Notes: generated by a model not told the origin, from the letters alone. A stretch of 40,180 nt of DNA from Bacillota bacterium (GCA_023623185.1 JAMNXV010000022.1:1-40180); one strand, 5' to 3'; positions 7,615 to 15,497 are shown, numbered from the stretch's first letter. Program-made: numbers and translations.

Positions 7615-8910
7615 CTAGCTCTGGGTCAGCCGCAGCACGGTCCGGACCATCACCTCGACGCCGATGGGCAGCGACCGCTCGTCGAAGTCGAAGCGGGAGT
7701 CGTGGTGGGGGGCTGCGATCTTCGAACCGATCATCATGTAGGCCGCCTTGCCGCCCCGCTTCTGCACCCGGTCCATCATCCAGGCGTAGTCCTCGCTGCC
7801 GCCGAGATCGCCGGTGGGCAGGATCTTCGTGACACCCGGCGTCTCGCCGGCGGCTTGCCCGATGATCTCCGCGAGCTCCGGATCGCTGGTGCCGCCCGCG
7901 GCGCTCCCCATCGGCCTCAGCTCCACCTGCACGTCGTACATTGCGGCGGCCGCCTTGATGATCCGCTCGGCCTGCTCCTTCATGTACGCGTCGATGTCCG
8001 TGGTCTCGCCGCGCGTCTCCAACTTCATGATCGCGTTGGCCGGGGTGACGTTGCGGCCGGAGCCGGCCTGCAGCACGCCGACGTTGATCCGGGAAGCGCC
8101 GCCCGAGTGGCGCGCGATCGCGTGCAGGTTCAGGGCTGCCGTGGCGCTGGCCAGCAGCGCGTTGCGGCCCGCCTCCGGGGCTGCCCCCGCGTGGGAGGGA
8201 ACGCCGGTGAAAATCGCGTCCATCTTCGAAGTGGCCAGGAAGCCGGCGCCACCCGTGATAATGGTGCCAACTTCCCTCGCCTGGAAGCCCAGGTGGGCGC
8301 CCAGCAGGAAGTCGACGTCGTCGCAGACGCCGGCCTCCACCATCGCCCGGGCCCCGCGCACGCCCTCCTCAGCGGGCTGGAAGAACAGCTTGATGGTGCC
8401 GCGCAGCTGATCCTTCATCTCAGCAAGCACGGTGGCCACGCCCAGCCCGATCGCCGTGTGGCCGTCGTGACCGCAGGCGTGCATCGCGCCCTTGTTCTTG
8501 GAGGCGAACCCCTCCTGGTTGGGCCTGTGGTCCGGATCGTCGGACTCGGTGATGTCGAGCGCGTCCATATCGAAGCGCAGGCCGATGGTGGGCCCCTCGC
8601 CGCAGCGCAGGATGCCGACGACGCCGGTGTAGCCCCCGGCCATCTTCCGGGCGATGTCAGGATTGGCCCCCTGCGCGATCGCGCGCTCCAGGTGGCGCTC
8701 CAGTTCAGCCTCGGAGGGCAGGCCCGCCATGTGCTCGCGGTTGTGCACCTCGGGCCCGAACTTGACCTCATAGCCGAGTTCGGTCAGGCGCTCGACGACC
8801 TTGGTGGCCGTGCGGAACTCCGTCCAGCCACTCTCCGCGTGCGCGTGGAGGTCGCGGCGGATCTCAACCAGTTCCGGAGCTAGTTTCGCAACTCGTGCTG
8901 AAATATTCAT
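7615..8910 (-). CDS. AbgA-like M20D amidohydrolase
   Basis: A 431-residue enzyme with the M20D signature: RRDLHAHAESGW near the N-terminus, HACGHDGHT at 144-152 with two metal ligands, FQPAEEG at 178-183, and late GSEDYAWM and APHHD segments. This branch cleaves amide bonds in N-acyl amino acids such as p-aminobenzoyl-glutamate, indole-acetyl amino acids and N-acetyl amino acids. The roughly 40-residue insertion between VHNREH and GGYTG is as in AbgA. The ATG start has an excellent ribosome binding site (taaggaggtg). It begins the minus-strand hydrolase/permease run. No AbgB partner is present. Confidence 0.85.
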   Translation of the reverse strand: MNISARVAKLAPELVEIRRDLHAHAESGWTEFRTATKVVERLTELGYEVKFGPEVHNREHMAGLPSEAELERHLERAIAQGANPDIARKMAGGYTGVVGILRCGEGPTIGLRFDMDALDITESDDPDHRPNQEGFASKNKGAMHACGHDGHTAIGLGVATVLAEMKDQLRGTIKLFFQPAEEGVRGARAMVEAGVCDDVDFLLGAHLGFQAREVGTIITGGAGFLATSKMDAIFTGVPSHAGAAPEAGRNALLASATAALNLHAIARHSGGASRINVGVLQAGSGRNVTPANAIMKLETRGETTDIDAYMKEQAERIIKAAAAMYDVQVELRPMGSAAGGTSDPELAEIIGQAAGETPGVTKILPTGDLGGSEDYAWMMDRVQKRGGKAAYMMIGSKIAAPHHDSRFDFDERSLPIGVEVMVRTVLRLTQS

Positions 8911-9064
8911 GGTAACACCTCCTTACAAGATTATCATCCACCGCTTTCCTGGGGGGTATCGCCCATCGGGACCGGTTTTCGGTCTAACGGGGTCTCGGGT
9001 TTGTCACCTAACGGCGCACTACTGCACGCCTGGCGGTACCAAACTAACCAGGAGCACGAGCGTC
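8911..9064. other. Leader/promoter region of the AbgA-like gene and 3' end of cydB
   Basis: 154 bases. On the minus strand a GATAAT (8930-8935) lies close to the AbgA-like ribosome binding site and could be a -10 box, but no matching -35 is seen. A short gaccg/cggtc hairpin with a 5-base loop lies midway and might end cydB transcription. No gene is supported. Confidence 0.35.
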
Positions 9065-10078
9065 CTACCTGACCTCCGCCTTGAAGACGCGGAAGAGAAG
9101 CCAGAGGGAGGGCAGCAGCACCAGCAGGCCAAACGGCAGGGTCTGCAGCAGAAACCGGATGGAGGGGCCGGCCGCCGCGGCGCCATGGAAGGTGATGTCC
9201 GGATAGATGAGATACGGCCACTGACCGACCGCCCAGCCGCTCAGCAGCACGACCACCTGCGCCACGGCCGCAGCCCGGCCCAGCAGGTAGCGCCGGGTGT
9301 AAATGGCCGCAGCGGAGAGCAGGGCGAGGGCGGCCCCGCCCAGCAGGATCGGAGCGGGGGCAGGGCGCGTCAGGTGCTCCCACAGATGGGGCATGGCGGC
9401 CGGCAGGAGCGGCAGCAGGGCCGCAGCGAGCAGCCCCATGACGGCACCGGACCAGAGGGCCCGGCGGCGGAAGTCCTCCTGCACCTCACCGCGGGTCTCC
9501 ACGGTGAGGAAGACCGCGGCCAGGTAGGCGCACATGGCGGTGGTCAGCAGGCCCATAAGGATGGAGACCGGACTGTACCATGTGAGGATGGGGTCTACCT
9601 GGACGGTTCCGCCGGGGAGCACCCGGATGCCGCCGCCTGAGACGGCCGCAGCGGCGAGGCCCAGCAGGAAGGGAGTGACGGCGGAGGAGGCGCCGAAGAC
9701 CGGGCTCCACAGCCGCCACTGGCGCGATTCGCCCGATGCTGCGGCCCGGAATGCGAACGCCGCGCCCCGGAGGACGATGCCGATCAGCACCAGGTGAAAC
9801 AGGCCGAAGAAGGCGATGCCCAGGGCGCGGTAACCGGTGGGAAACACCGTGAACAGGATGACGATGACGAAGATCAGCCAGACGTGGTTGGCCTCCCAGA
9901 CGGGCCCCATCGCACGGGCGATGGCCTGCCGGTGCTGCTCCTGCCTGGGGCCGGTGGCCAGAAGGTCCCAGATGCCGCCGCCGAAATCCGCCCCGGCCAG
10001 CACCGCGTAAGCCATGAGGGCCAGCAGCATGACCAGCGCCGCCCCCACCACGGGGTCCAGCGTCGACCACAAATGCAT
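9065..10078 (-). CDS. cydB: Cytochrome bd ubiquinol/menaquinol oxidase subunit II
   Basis: Structural subunit of the high-affinity cytochrome bd terminal oxidase in the cytoplasmic membrane, which reduces O2 with quinol. At 337 residues it has the usual Firmicute length and eight to nine hydrophobic segments. Family motifs are AVLAGADFGGGIWDL, GPVWEANHVWLIF and FPTGYRALG. The start is ATG 10078; GGAGG lies about 12 bases upstream, and the frame also stays open back into cydA, which I treat as a shadow. It begins 23 bases after the cydA stop, so the two genes form one transcription unit. No cydCD assembly genes are in the window. Confidence 0.93.
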   Translation of the reverse strand: MHLWSTLDPVVGAALVMLLALMAYAVLAGADFGGGIWDLLATGPRQEQHRQAIARAMGPVWEANHVWLIFVIVILFTVFPTGYRALGIAFFGLFHLVLIGIVLRGAAFAFRAAASGESRQWRLWSPVFGASSAVTPFLLGLAAAAVSGGGIRVLPGGTVQVDPILTWYSPVSILMGLLTTAMCAYLAAVFLTVETRGEVQEDFRRRALWSGAVMGLLAAALLPLLPAAMPHLWEHLTRPAPAPILLGGAALALLSAAAIYTRRYLLGRAAAVAQVVVLLSGWAVGQWPYLIYPDITFHGAAAAGPSIRFLLQTLPFGLLVLLPSLWLLFRVFKAEVR

Positions 10079-10101
10079 GGCGCATGTCCACCTCCTTAGA
10101 G

Positions 10102-11391
10102 TCATTCGTGGCGCAGGCGGCGGAGCAGCAGGACCAGCGCCACCGCCAGGGCGGCGTACAGGGCCGTGAAGCCCGCCACCGAGGGGTCCATGCCGCCTGA
10201 CGGGGTCACGGCGTCGGCGGTCAGCATCGCCTTCCAGATCGTCCAGGGCTGCCGGCCCGCCTCGGCCACGATCCAGCCGGCCTCCAGGGCCAGATACCCC
10301 ATCGGCGCCGCAATGACCAGCAGCCAGAGGAGCCGCCGATCCCGGGCCACGTCCGCGGGCCTGCGCCAGCGGACCCAGGCGTAATAGAGGCCAACCAGAA
10401 CCATGGCCAGGCCGGCGCCCACCATGAGCTGAAAGGAGAGGTGGACGAGGGGTAAATTGGGCCATTCGTCCCTGGGAACCTGGTCGAGCCCCATCACCTC
10501 CGCATCGAGGGCGCCGTAGGCCAGGAACGAGAGCAGCCCGGGCAGCTCAACGCCGCAGCACACCTTCCCCGTCTCCTGGTCCGGCAGGCCGCCGATGAGG
10601 AGCGGCGCCCGGGTGCGGGTGACAAAGAGCGCCTCCATGGCTGCCAGTTTCTCCGGTTGGTGCCGGGCGACGACCTTGGCGGAGACGTCGCCGGTCAAGG
10701 GCATGGTGACCGCGGCCAGCAGCCCCATGATCACCGCGATCTGGAGCGCCTTCTGCCGGAGGCTGTCTGTGCGCCCCCGCAGCATGCCCCAGGCGTAGAC
10801 GCCGCTCACGGCAAATCCCGTGGCTGCGTAACAAGCCAGGGTGGAGTGGAGGGCCATGATGGGCCAGTGGGGGTTGGTGAACACGACCCACGGGCTCAGC
10901 GCCTCCGGATGGCTCCGCAGCGTCTCGATGCCGACAGGGTTCTGCATCCAGGCGTTCGCAGCGGTCACCAGCACCGACGAGGCGGCGCCGCTCACCGCCA
11001 CCGCGACGCTGGTGAGCCAGTGCGCGACGGGCCGCATGCGGTCACGCCCGTACAGGTACAGGCCGATGAAGATGGCCTCGGTGAAGAAGGCGTAGCCCTC
11101 CAGCGTGAAGGCCGGGCCGATGGTGCTGCCGGCGAAGTGCATGAACTCGGGCCACAGGAGGCCCAGCTCGAAGGCGATGCCGGTGCCGCTCACGGCGCCG
11201 ATGGCGAAGAGCACGGCGGTGGCCCGGGCCCACGTGCCGGCGAGCCGCAGGTACTGCGGATCCTTCGTGCGCAGGTGGAGGTATTCCGCGGCGGCGAGCA
11301 GCGCAGGCATGCCGACCCCGAGGGCGGCGAAGATCATGTGAAAGAAGAGCGAGTACGCCATCTGAAACCGGGCGGCGTCAAGATGAGACAC
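10102..11391 (-). CDS. cydA: Cytochrome bd ubiquinol/menaquinol oxidase subunit I
   Basis: Haem-carrying, quinol-oxidising subunit (429 residues). The start is GTG 11391, six bases after tccctcct (AGGAGGGA on the coding strand); the product begins near SHLDAARFQMAYSLFFHMIF. The His in FFHMIF (residue 18) corresponds to the first haem ligand. ALHSTLACY supplies another, and GYAFFTEAIF and the WPEF Glu match proton/haem-site residues. The Q-loop has RHQPEKLAAMEALF and is short, as in Bacillus-type enzymes. The frame stays open 35 codons upstream, but those residues do not look like a CydA N-terminus. It would support respiration at low oxygen. Confidence 0.93.
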   Translation of the reverse strand: MSHLDAARFQMAYSLFFHMIFAALGVGMPALLAAAEYLHLRTKDPQYLRLAGTWARATAVLFAIGAVSGTGIAFELGLLWPEFMHFAGSTIGPAFTLEGYAFFTEAIFIGLYLYGRDRMRPVAHWLTSVAVAVSGAASSVLVTAANAWMQNPVGIETLRSHPEALSPWVVFTNPHWPIMALHSTLACYAATGFAVSGVYAWGMLRGRTDSLRQKALQIAVIMGLLAAVTMPLTGDVSAKVVARHQPEKLAAMEALFVTRTRAPLLIGGLPDQETGKVCCGVELPGLLSFLAYGALDAEVMGLDQVPRDEWPNLPLVHLSFQLMVGAGLAMVLVGLYYAWVRWRRPADVARDRRLLWLLVIAAPMGYLALEAGWIVAEAGRQPWTIWKAMLTADAVTPSGGMDPSVAGFTALYAALAVALVLLLRRLRHE

Positions 11392-11496
11392 GCACGTCCC
11401 TCCTGAAGCGGCCTGCGCGGATGGCAGGCGGACCACCATCTGGCGCATGGTGCGGGCAGAACCGGGCTTGCGCACCTGCCGCAACTTCTGAGACAA

Positions 11497-11502
11497 TATA
11501 AT
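11497..11502 (+). promoter_or_regulatory. Putative -10 box of the small unknown gene
   Basis: Exact TATAAT between cydA (minus) and the plus-strand small gene. TTGCGC at 11468-11473 is a weak -35 candidate with overlong spacing (23). The box overlaps an upstream in-frame ATG (11501), which argues that translation starts at ATG 11522 instead. Confidence 0.5.
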
Positions 11503-11521
11503 GGAATTAGGGGGTGCCTAC

Positions 11522-11788
11522 ATGAGAGAGCAGATTACCCGTACCGAGGTGCACAGCCCGTCGGGACGGCTTTATTACATCGACGTGTCCGACGCGGGCT
11601 ATGTGTGCGTCTACGACGCCAGCGGCCGCAGGATGCTGCGCGTGACCCTGAAGGGAATCAGCGCGAAGGCGATGGTGAAGCGGATTCGGGAGAACATCTC
11701 CACCGGTGCGCCGGCTTACCTGGCCGGCTGGCCCCCGAAGGACGTCGACCGGATCCTCACCCAGCACGCCATCGCCTGCGAGCGTTAG
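11522..11788 (+). CDS. Small protein of unknown function (88 residues)
   Basis: Not recognised. It starts at ATG 11522 behind ttaggggg. The sequence suggests a beta-rich first half (HSPSGRLYYIDVSDAGYVCVYD) with alternating hydrophobics, then a helical, basic second half (SAKAMVKRIRENI) ending near WPPKDVDRIL. No membrane segment or signal peptide is visible, so it is probably cytoplasmic. It is transcribed away from cydA and followed by a hairpin (11803-11831), so it is likely monocistronic. The strong ribosome binding site, TATAAT box and codon use support a real gene. Confidence 0.7.
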   Translation: MREQITRTEVHSPSGRLYYIDVSDAGYVCVYDASGRRMLRVTLKGISAKAMVKRIRENISTGAPAYLAGWPPKDVDRILTQHAIACER

Positions 11789-11802
11789 TCATACGGTCTG
11801 TC

Positions 11803-11831
11803 ACGGGGCGCTGCCACAGGCGGCGCCCCGT
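11803..11831 (+). terminator. Hairpin after the small unknown gene
   Basis: acggggcgc (11803-11811) is the exact complement of gcgccccgt (11823-11831), 14 bases past the stop. There is no following T run. Confidence 0.5.
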
Positions 11832-11923
11832 CGGCATGCGGACGCCGGCGCCTCGTTCGCAAGTCTGCCCACGTGGGCCTTCGTGCCATTCTCCGAACCG
11901 GTATGGACAGTGTGCCGCCCTTC

Positions 11924-11952
11924 TTGCCAAAGATTCCCCCGTTCGGTACAAT
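11924..11952 (+). promoter_or_regulatory. Sigma-A promoter of ndk
   Basis: TTGCCA (11924-11929), a 17-base spacer and TACAAT (11947-11952) form a near-consensus housekeeping promoter 56 bases ahead of the ndk start. It is one of the clearest promoters in the window. Confidence 0.75.
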
Positions 11953-12007
11953 CACTACGGCAACTTTTGGGGGAGTGCCCCACGTCGTGAAAGGGGAATC
12001 GACGCGT

Positions 12008-12460
12008 ATGGAGCGCAGCTTTGTCATGGTGAAGCCCGACGGCGTGCAGCGGGGCCTGGTGGGGGAGGTCATCAGTCGGTTCGAGCGGCGCGGCCTGAAG
12101 CTGGTCGCAGCCAAACTCATGCGGGTCTCGCGCGAACTGGCGGAGCAGCACTATGCGGAGTTGAAGGACAAGCCCTTCTTCCCGAGCCTGATCGAGTTCA
12201 TCACCTCGGGCCCTGTCATGGCGATGGTCTGGGAGGGGCCGAACGCGATTGCCACCATCCGCAAGACCATGGGGGCAACCAACCCGGCCAACGCCGAACC
12301 CGGCACCATTCGGGCGGATTTCGCCTGCGACGTCTCCTTCAACGTCGTCCACGGCTCCGACGGCCCCGAGAACGCCGAGCGCGAGATCAAGCTGTGGTTC
12401 GGCGAGGTGGAGGAGTCGTACAGCCGGTCCGTAGACCGCTGGATCTTCCCCGAGGGCTGA
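12008..12460 (+). CDS. ndk: Nucleoside diphosphate kinase
   Basis: Transfers the gamma phosphate between nucleoside triphosphates and diphosphates through a phospho-histidine, balancing (d)NTP pools. The product is 150 residues, the typical length. The N-terminal [15 protein letters not shown] and the active-site [12 protein letters not shown] with His115 are diagnostic, as is [11 protein letters not shown]. The start is ATG 12008 behind gaaagggg; the frame remains open upstream but the family N-terminus fixes this codon. It has its own sigma-A promoter and ends at a strong hairpin, so it is monocistronic. Confidence 0.97.
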   Translation: MERSFVMVKPDGVQRGLVGEVISRFERRGLKLVAAKLMRVSRELAEQHYAELKDKPFFPSLIEFITSGPVMAMVWEGPNAIATIRKTMGATNPANAEPGTIRADFACDVSFNVVHGSDGPENAEREIKLWFGEVEESYSRSVDRWIFPEG

Positions 12461-12481
12461 GGCACCCAGCCCGCGCGCGAC

Positions 12482-12510
12482 GGCGCTGGTGACCACCGGT
12501 CACCAGCGCC
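12482..12510. terminator. Perfect 13-bp hairpin between ndk and the convergent LysM gene
   Basis: Arms 12482-12494 and 12498-12510 (ggcgctggtgacc and complement) leave a 3-base loop. It lies 22 bases past ndk and 29 bases past the end of the minus-strand gene, so it could serve both. Confidence 0.6.
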
Positions 12511-12538
12511 ACATGCTATGTCTTGCTCCCTTCGCACC

Positions 12539-13327
12539 TTACGGGTCGGATTTCTGGCTGCGCCGGCCGGGGATGATGAGCACCTGCCCCGGCGAGAGCT
12601 GATACGGCTCCGACAGCTTGTTGGCCTTGGCGATGGCCCCGGGCGAGGTCGCGAACTTCCGGGCCAGCCGCCAGAGGCTGTCGCCCCGCCGCACGGTGTA
12701 GACCGTCTGGGTCTCCCGGGGCAGGAGGGCGCAGGAAACGTACACATCCACCCAGCCGTCCCTGGTGGCCGCCACCAGTTCGCCCGCCGAGGTGGGCCTG
12801 GCGGCGACCAGCCCGCCCACGTAGAGGCGTCCCAGCTCCTCCAGCCGGCTCTCCCGTCCCACGGCCATGACCTGGTAGAGGTAGATCGTCTGCGCCCCGC
12901 TCGCGCCGGCAATGACCTCAGCCCGGCCGTCGTCGTTCACGTCGTCCAGACTGAGCGACCGGAAGTAGGCATTGGGGTAGAGTAGGGTCTGACAGAGGGC
13001 CACCAGCCCGCCGGGAGTCAGGGCGTAGAGCAGGACGTTGTCGCGGGTGCCCACCGCCACGGTGCCGGGCCCGCCCGGGTCAACCTGGCCGACGGCCAGG
13101 GAGAGCGCGTCCTTGGGCAGCCCTGCCTCTGCAAGCAGGGCGTAGGTGTCGCCCGTCCAGCGGTAGATCTTCAGCTCACGGCCGGCGCAGGCGACGATCT
13201 CGGGCGCACCGTCGAGGTCGACGTCGCCGGTGGTGACCAGCAGGAGCCGCCCGAGGCCGCCGCCCCGCCACCGCCTGTGGTACTGGTGCTCCGTTCCTCC
13301 TTCAGCGTGTGTCCCGTTCTCCGTCAT
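12539..13327 (-). CDS. FG-GAP/VCBS-repeat protein with C-terminal LysM domain
   Basis: 262 residues. The first three quarters contain integrin-like FG-GAP blades with calcium-loop motifs DVDLDGAPEIV (about 35-45) and DVNDDGRAEVIAG (about 127-140). Weaker repeats lie between them, suggesting a partial beta-propeller. The final 50 residues (YTVRRGDSLWRLA to LSPGQVLIIPG) are a LysM domain, which binds peptidoglycan-type glycans. No signal peptide or membrane segment is visible at the N-terminus, which is odd for a wall-binding protein. It may act in the mother cell on the spore coat, as many LysM proteins of spore-formers do (inference). The ATG start has gaggtgggg upstream. Confidence 0.75.
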   Translation of the reverse strand: MTENGTHAEGGTEHQYHRRWRGGGLGRLLLVTTGDVDLDGAPEIVACAGRELKIYRWTGDTYALLAEAGLPKDALSLAVGQVDPGGPGTVAVGTRDNVLLYALTPGGLVALCQTLLYPNAYFRSLSLDDVNDDGRAEVIAGASGAQTIYLYQVMAVGRESRLEELGRLYVGGLVAARPTSAGELVAATRDGWVDVYVSCALLPRETQTVYTVRRGDSLWRLARKFATSPGAIAKANKLSEPYQLSPGQVLIIPGRRSQKSDP

Positions 13328-13329
13328 CC

Positions 13330-13379
13330 GAGCCCCACCTCGCAGAGCATCCGTCGGGGCTCCCGGATGTTTCAGCCCC
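13330..13379 (+). promoter_or_regulatory. Leader with mutually exclusive helices before the MTA/SAH operon
   Basis: ggggctc (13356-13362) can pair upstream with gagcccc (13330-13336). Its first six bases can instead pair downstream with agcccc (13374-13379). A third stem, catccg/cggatg (13348-13353 with 13364-13369), would place it in a loop. Such competing helices suit a regulatory leader, but the region is also the divergent promoter of the LysM gene. No known SAH or SAM riboswitch consensus is recognised. Confidence 0.35.
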
Positions 13380-13421
13380 TGTAAGACCAGCTTATGTCAC
13401 CAGAAAGGTGGGTGTGCGCAT

Positions 13422-14219
13422 ATGACGCAGAAGAAGGTTCGCCTGGCGATCATCGGCGGCACGGGGGTCTACGACCCGCGCATCCTCGATAACATCAGGG
13501 AGGAGGTCATCACCACCCCTTACGGGCAGGCCAAGGTGCGCATCGGCACCTACGCGGGGGAGGAGGTGGCCTTCATGGCCCGGCACGGGGTCGATCATTC
13601 CGTGCCCCCGCATCTCATCAACTACCGTGCCAACATCTACGCCCTGAAGATGCTGGGCGTTGAGCGGGTGGTCGCGACCACCGCCGTGGGTTCGTGCAAC
13701 CGCGAGCTGAAGCCCGGCGATTTCGTCGTGGTGGACCAGTTCCTGGACTTCACCAAGGGCCGCGTCTGCACGTTCTTCGAGGGCGGCGAGGCCGGCGTGG
13801 TGCACACCGATGTCACCGAGCCCTACTGCCCGGAGCTGAGGCAGGTGCTGGTCGCCGCCGCGCAGGAGGTGGGCGTCGCCGCGCACCCCAGGGGCACCTA
13901 TGTCTGCACCGAGGGCCCGCGCTTTGAGACCGCGGCGGAGATCCGCATGTTCGGCCAGCTTGGGGGCGACGTGGTGGGCATGACCAACGTGCCCGAGTCG
14001 GTGCTGGCCCGCGAGGCCGGGCTCTGCTATGCGACGGTGTCGATGGTGACCAACTACGGCGCGGGCATCTCGCCCACGTCGCTCACCCACGAGGAGGTCC
14101 TCGAGGTGATGGCGGCCAACAGCGAGAACCTGAAGAAGCTGCTCTTCGCCACCCTGAGGCAGATTCCCGTGCAGCGGGGGTGCGCCTGCCACAAGAACAA
14201 CCCGGCCCTGAAGGTGTAG
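13422..14219 (+). CDS. MTA phosphorylase-family enzyme (possibly methylthioinosine phosphorylase)
   Basis: A 265-residue trimeric-type purine nucleoside phosphorylase of the MTAP branch. It cleaves 5'-methylthio-nucleosides with phosphate to a purine base and 5-methylthioribose-1-phosphate. Motifs are IIGGTGVYD, the phosphate-binding RHG and HLINYRANIYALK, TTAVGS, and TEGPRFETAAEI with GMTNVPE. The purine-recognition segment reads TNYGAG (Thr210, Asn211, Gly213) where human MTAP has TDYDCW; loss of both Asp suggests a 6-oxopurine substrate. ATG 13422 is preceded by aaaggtggg. The stop overlaps the ribosome binding site of the next gene, ahcY, so translation is coupled. The call of MTA versus MTI is open. 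Confidence 0.85.
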   Translation: MTQKKVRLAIIGGTGVYDPRILDNIREEVITTPYGQAKVRIGTYAGEEVAFMARHGVDHSVPPHLINYRANIYALKMLGVERVVATTAVGSCNRELKPGDFVVVDQFLDFTKGRVCTFFEGGEAGVVHTDVTEPYCPELRQVLVAAAQEVGVAAHPRGTYVCTEGPRFETAAEIRMFGQLGGDVVGMTNVPESVLAREAGLCYATVSMVTNYGAGISPTSLTHEEVLEVMAANSENLKKLLFATLRQIPVQRGCACHKNNPALKV

Positions 14220-14231
14220 GAGGTGACCGAA

Positions 14232-15497
14232 GTGCAGAGCAAGGTTTCGGCCTCGACCCTGCGGGATCCCGCGCTGGCGCCGAGCGGGCATCAGAAGATC
14301 GACTGGGTGAAGGCGCACATGCCGATCCTGAATCAGCTGGAGCGGGAGCTTAGCCGCGAAAAACCCCTGGCGGGCCAGCGGGTGGCGATGTCGATCCACC
14401 TGGAGGCCAAAACGGCCTACATGGCCCTGGTCTTCGCCGCGGCCGGCGCGGAGGTCTTCCTCACCGGCTCCAACCCGCTCTCCACGCAGGACGACGTGGC
14501 GGCTGCCGCCGCCGAGCGCGGCGTGACGGTGCACGCCTGGCACGGGTCGACGCCCGAGGAGTACACCGAGCACCTGATCCGCACCCTGGAGGCGGCACGT
14601 CCCACCCTGCTGCTGGATGACGGCGGCGATCTCACCTACCTGCTGCACACCAGCCGGCAGGACCTGGCCGGGGACCTGATCGGCGGCTCGGAGGAGACCT
14701 CCACGGGGGTGCAGCGGCTCAGGGCCATGGAGGCCGACGGCGTGTTGCGCTTTCCCATGGTGGCGGTCAACAATGCCCGCATGAAGCACCTGTTCGACAA
14801 CCGCTACGGCACGGGCCAGTCCACCATGGAGTCGATCATGCGCAACACCAACCTCTCCATCGCCGGCAAGCGCGTGGTGGTCGCCGGCTACGGCTGGTGC
14901 GGCAAGGGCGTGGCCATGCGGGCCAAGGGGCTCGGGGCGCGGGTGATCGTCTGCGAGGTCGACCCGGTTCTGGCCAACGAGGCGCTCATGGACGGGTTCG
15001 AGGTCATGCCGATGGCCCGGGCCGCAGCCCTGGGCGACATCTTCATCACGGTGACCGGCTGCGAGAAGGTGATCCGCCGCGAGCACTTCGAGGTGATGCG
15101 CGACGGCGCGATTCTGGCCAACGCCGGCCACTTCGACGTCGAGATCTACAAGCCCGACCTGGAGGCCTTCGGCGGCAGGCCGGTGCGGGTGCGGCCCAAC
15201 GTCGACGCCTACACCGGCCATGACGGCCGCCGCCTCTACCTCATCGGCGAGGGGCGGCTGGCCAACCTGGCCGCGGGCGACGGCCACCCGGCGGAGGTCA
15301 TGGACCTCTCCTTCGGCGTGCAGATCCTGACCCACCTCTGGCTCCTGGAGAACCGGGGGAAGCTGGAGAACCGGCTAATTCAGGTGCCGGCCGAGATCGA
15401 CGTGCGCGTGGCCGAGACCCGGCTCCGGGCCCTGGGCGTCGAGATCGACCGGCTGACCCCCGAGCAGGAGCGGTACGTGCGGTCCTGGCAGGTGTAG
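14232..15497 (+). CDS. ahcY: S-adenosylhomocysteine hydrolase, short form (possibly S-inosylhomocysteine hydrolase)
   Basis: NAD-dependent hydrolase that splits S-adenosylhomocysteine (or its inosine analogue) to homocysteine and nucleoside. The product is 421 residues. The start is GTG 14232, seven bases after GGAGGT; a GTG at 14223 overlaps that site. Visible are SNPLSTQDD, DDGGDL, the NAD-domain GYGWCGKGVAMRAKG and GHFDVEI. The chain ends at QERYVRSWQV and lacks the canonical C-terminal extension with the Lys/Tyr that clamps NAD in the neighbouring subunit. The adenine-recognition stretch is HLEAKT (56-61) instead of the usual HMT-x-Q-T. Both traits are typical of short, thermophile/archaeal-type enzymes. 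The operon partners are MTAP and a TIM barrel. Confidence 0.88.
   Translation: MQSKVSASTLRDPALAPSGHQKIDWVKAHMPILNQLERELSREKPLAGQRVAMSIHLEAKTAYMALVFAAAGAEVFLTGSNPLSTQDDVAAAAAERGVTVHAWHGSTPEEYTEHLIRTLEAARPTLLLDDGGDLTYLLHTSRQDLAGDLIGGSEETSTGVQRLRAMEADGVLRFPMVAVNNARMKHLFDNRYGTGQSTMESIMRNTNLSIAGKRVVVAGYGWCGKGVAMRAKGLGARVIVCEVDPVLANEALMDGFEVMPMARAAALGDIFITVTGCEKVIRREHFEVMRDGAILANAGHFDVEIYKPDLEAFGGRPVRVRPNVDAYTGHDGRRLYLIGEGRLANLAAGDGHPAEVMDLSFGVQILTHLWLLENRGKLENRLIQVPAEIDVRVAETRLRALGVEIDRLTPEQERYVRSWQV

Noticed and set aside
8930-8935. GATAAT as a firm promoter of the AbgA-like gene
   Set aside because: No -35 element at proper spacing; kept only as a note in the intergenic entry.
10079-10465. In-frame N-terminal extension of cydB into cydA
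   Set aside because: The extension is Arg/Gly/Pro-rich, overlaps cydA coding in another frame and precedes the normal CydB N-terminus at ATG 10078.
13330-13421. SAH or SAM riboswitch ahead of the phosphorylase/ahcY operon
   Set aside because: The conserved cores of known classes were not found by eye. Only generic competing helices are reported.
13392-15335. 647-codon open frame on the minus strand
   Set aside because: It lies entirely opposite the phosphorylase and ahcY genes, whose family motifs are unambiguous. Its translation is His/Gly/Arg rich and low in complexity, typical of antisense frames in GC-rich coding DNA.
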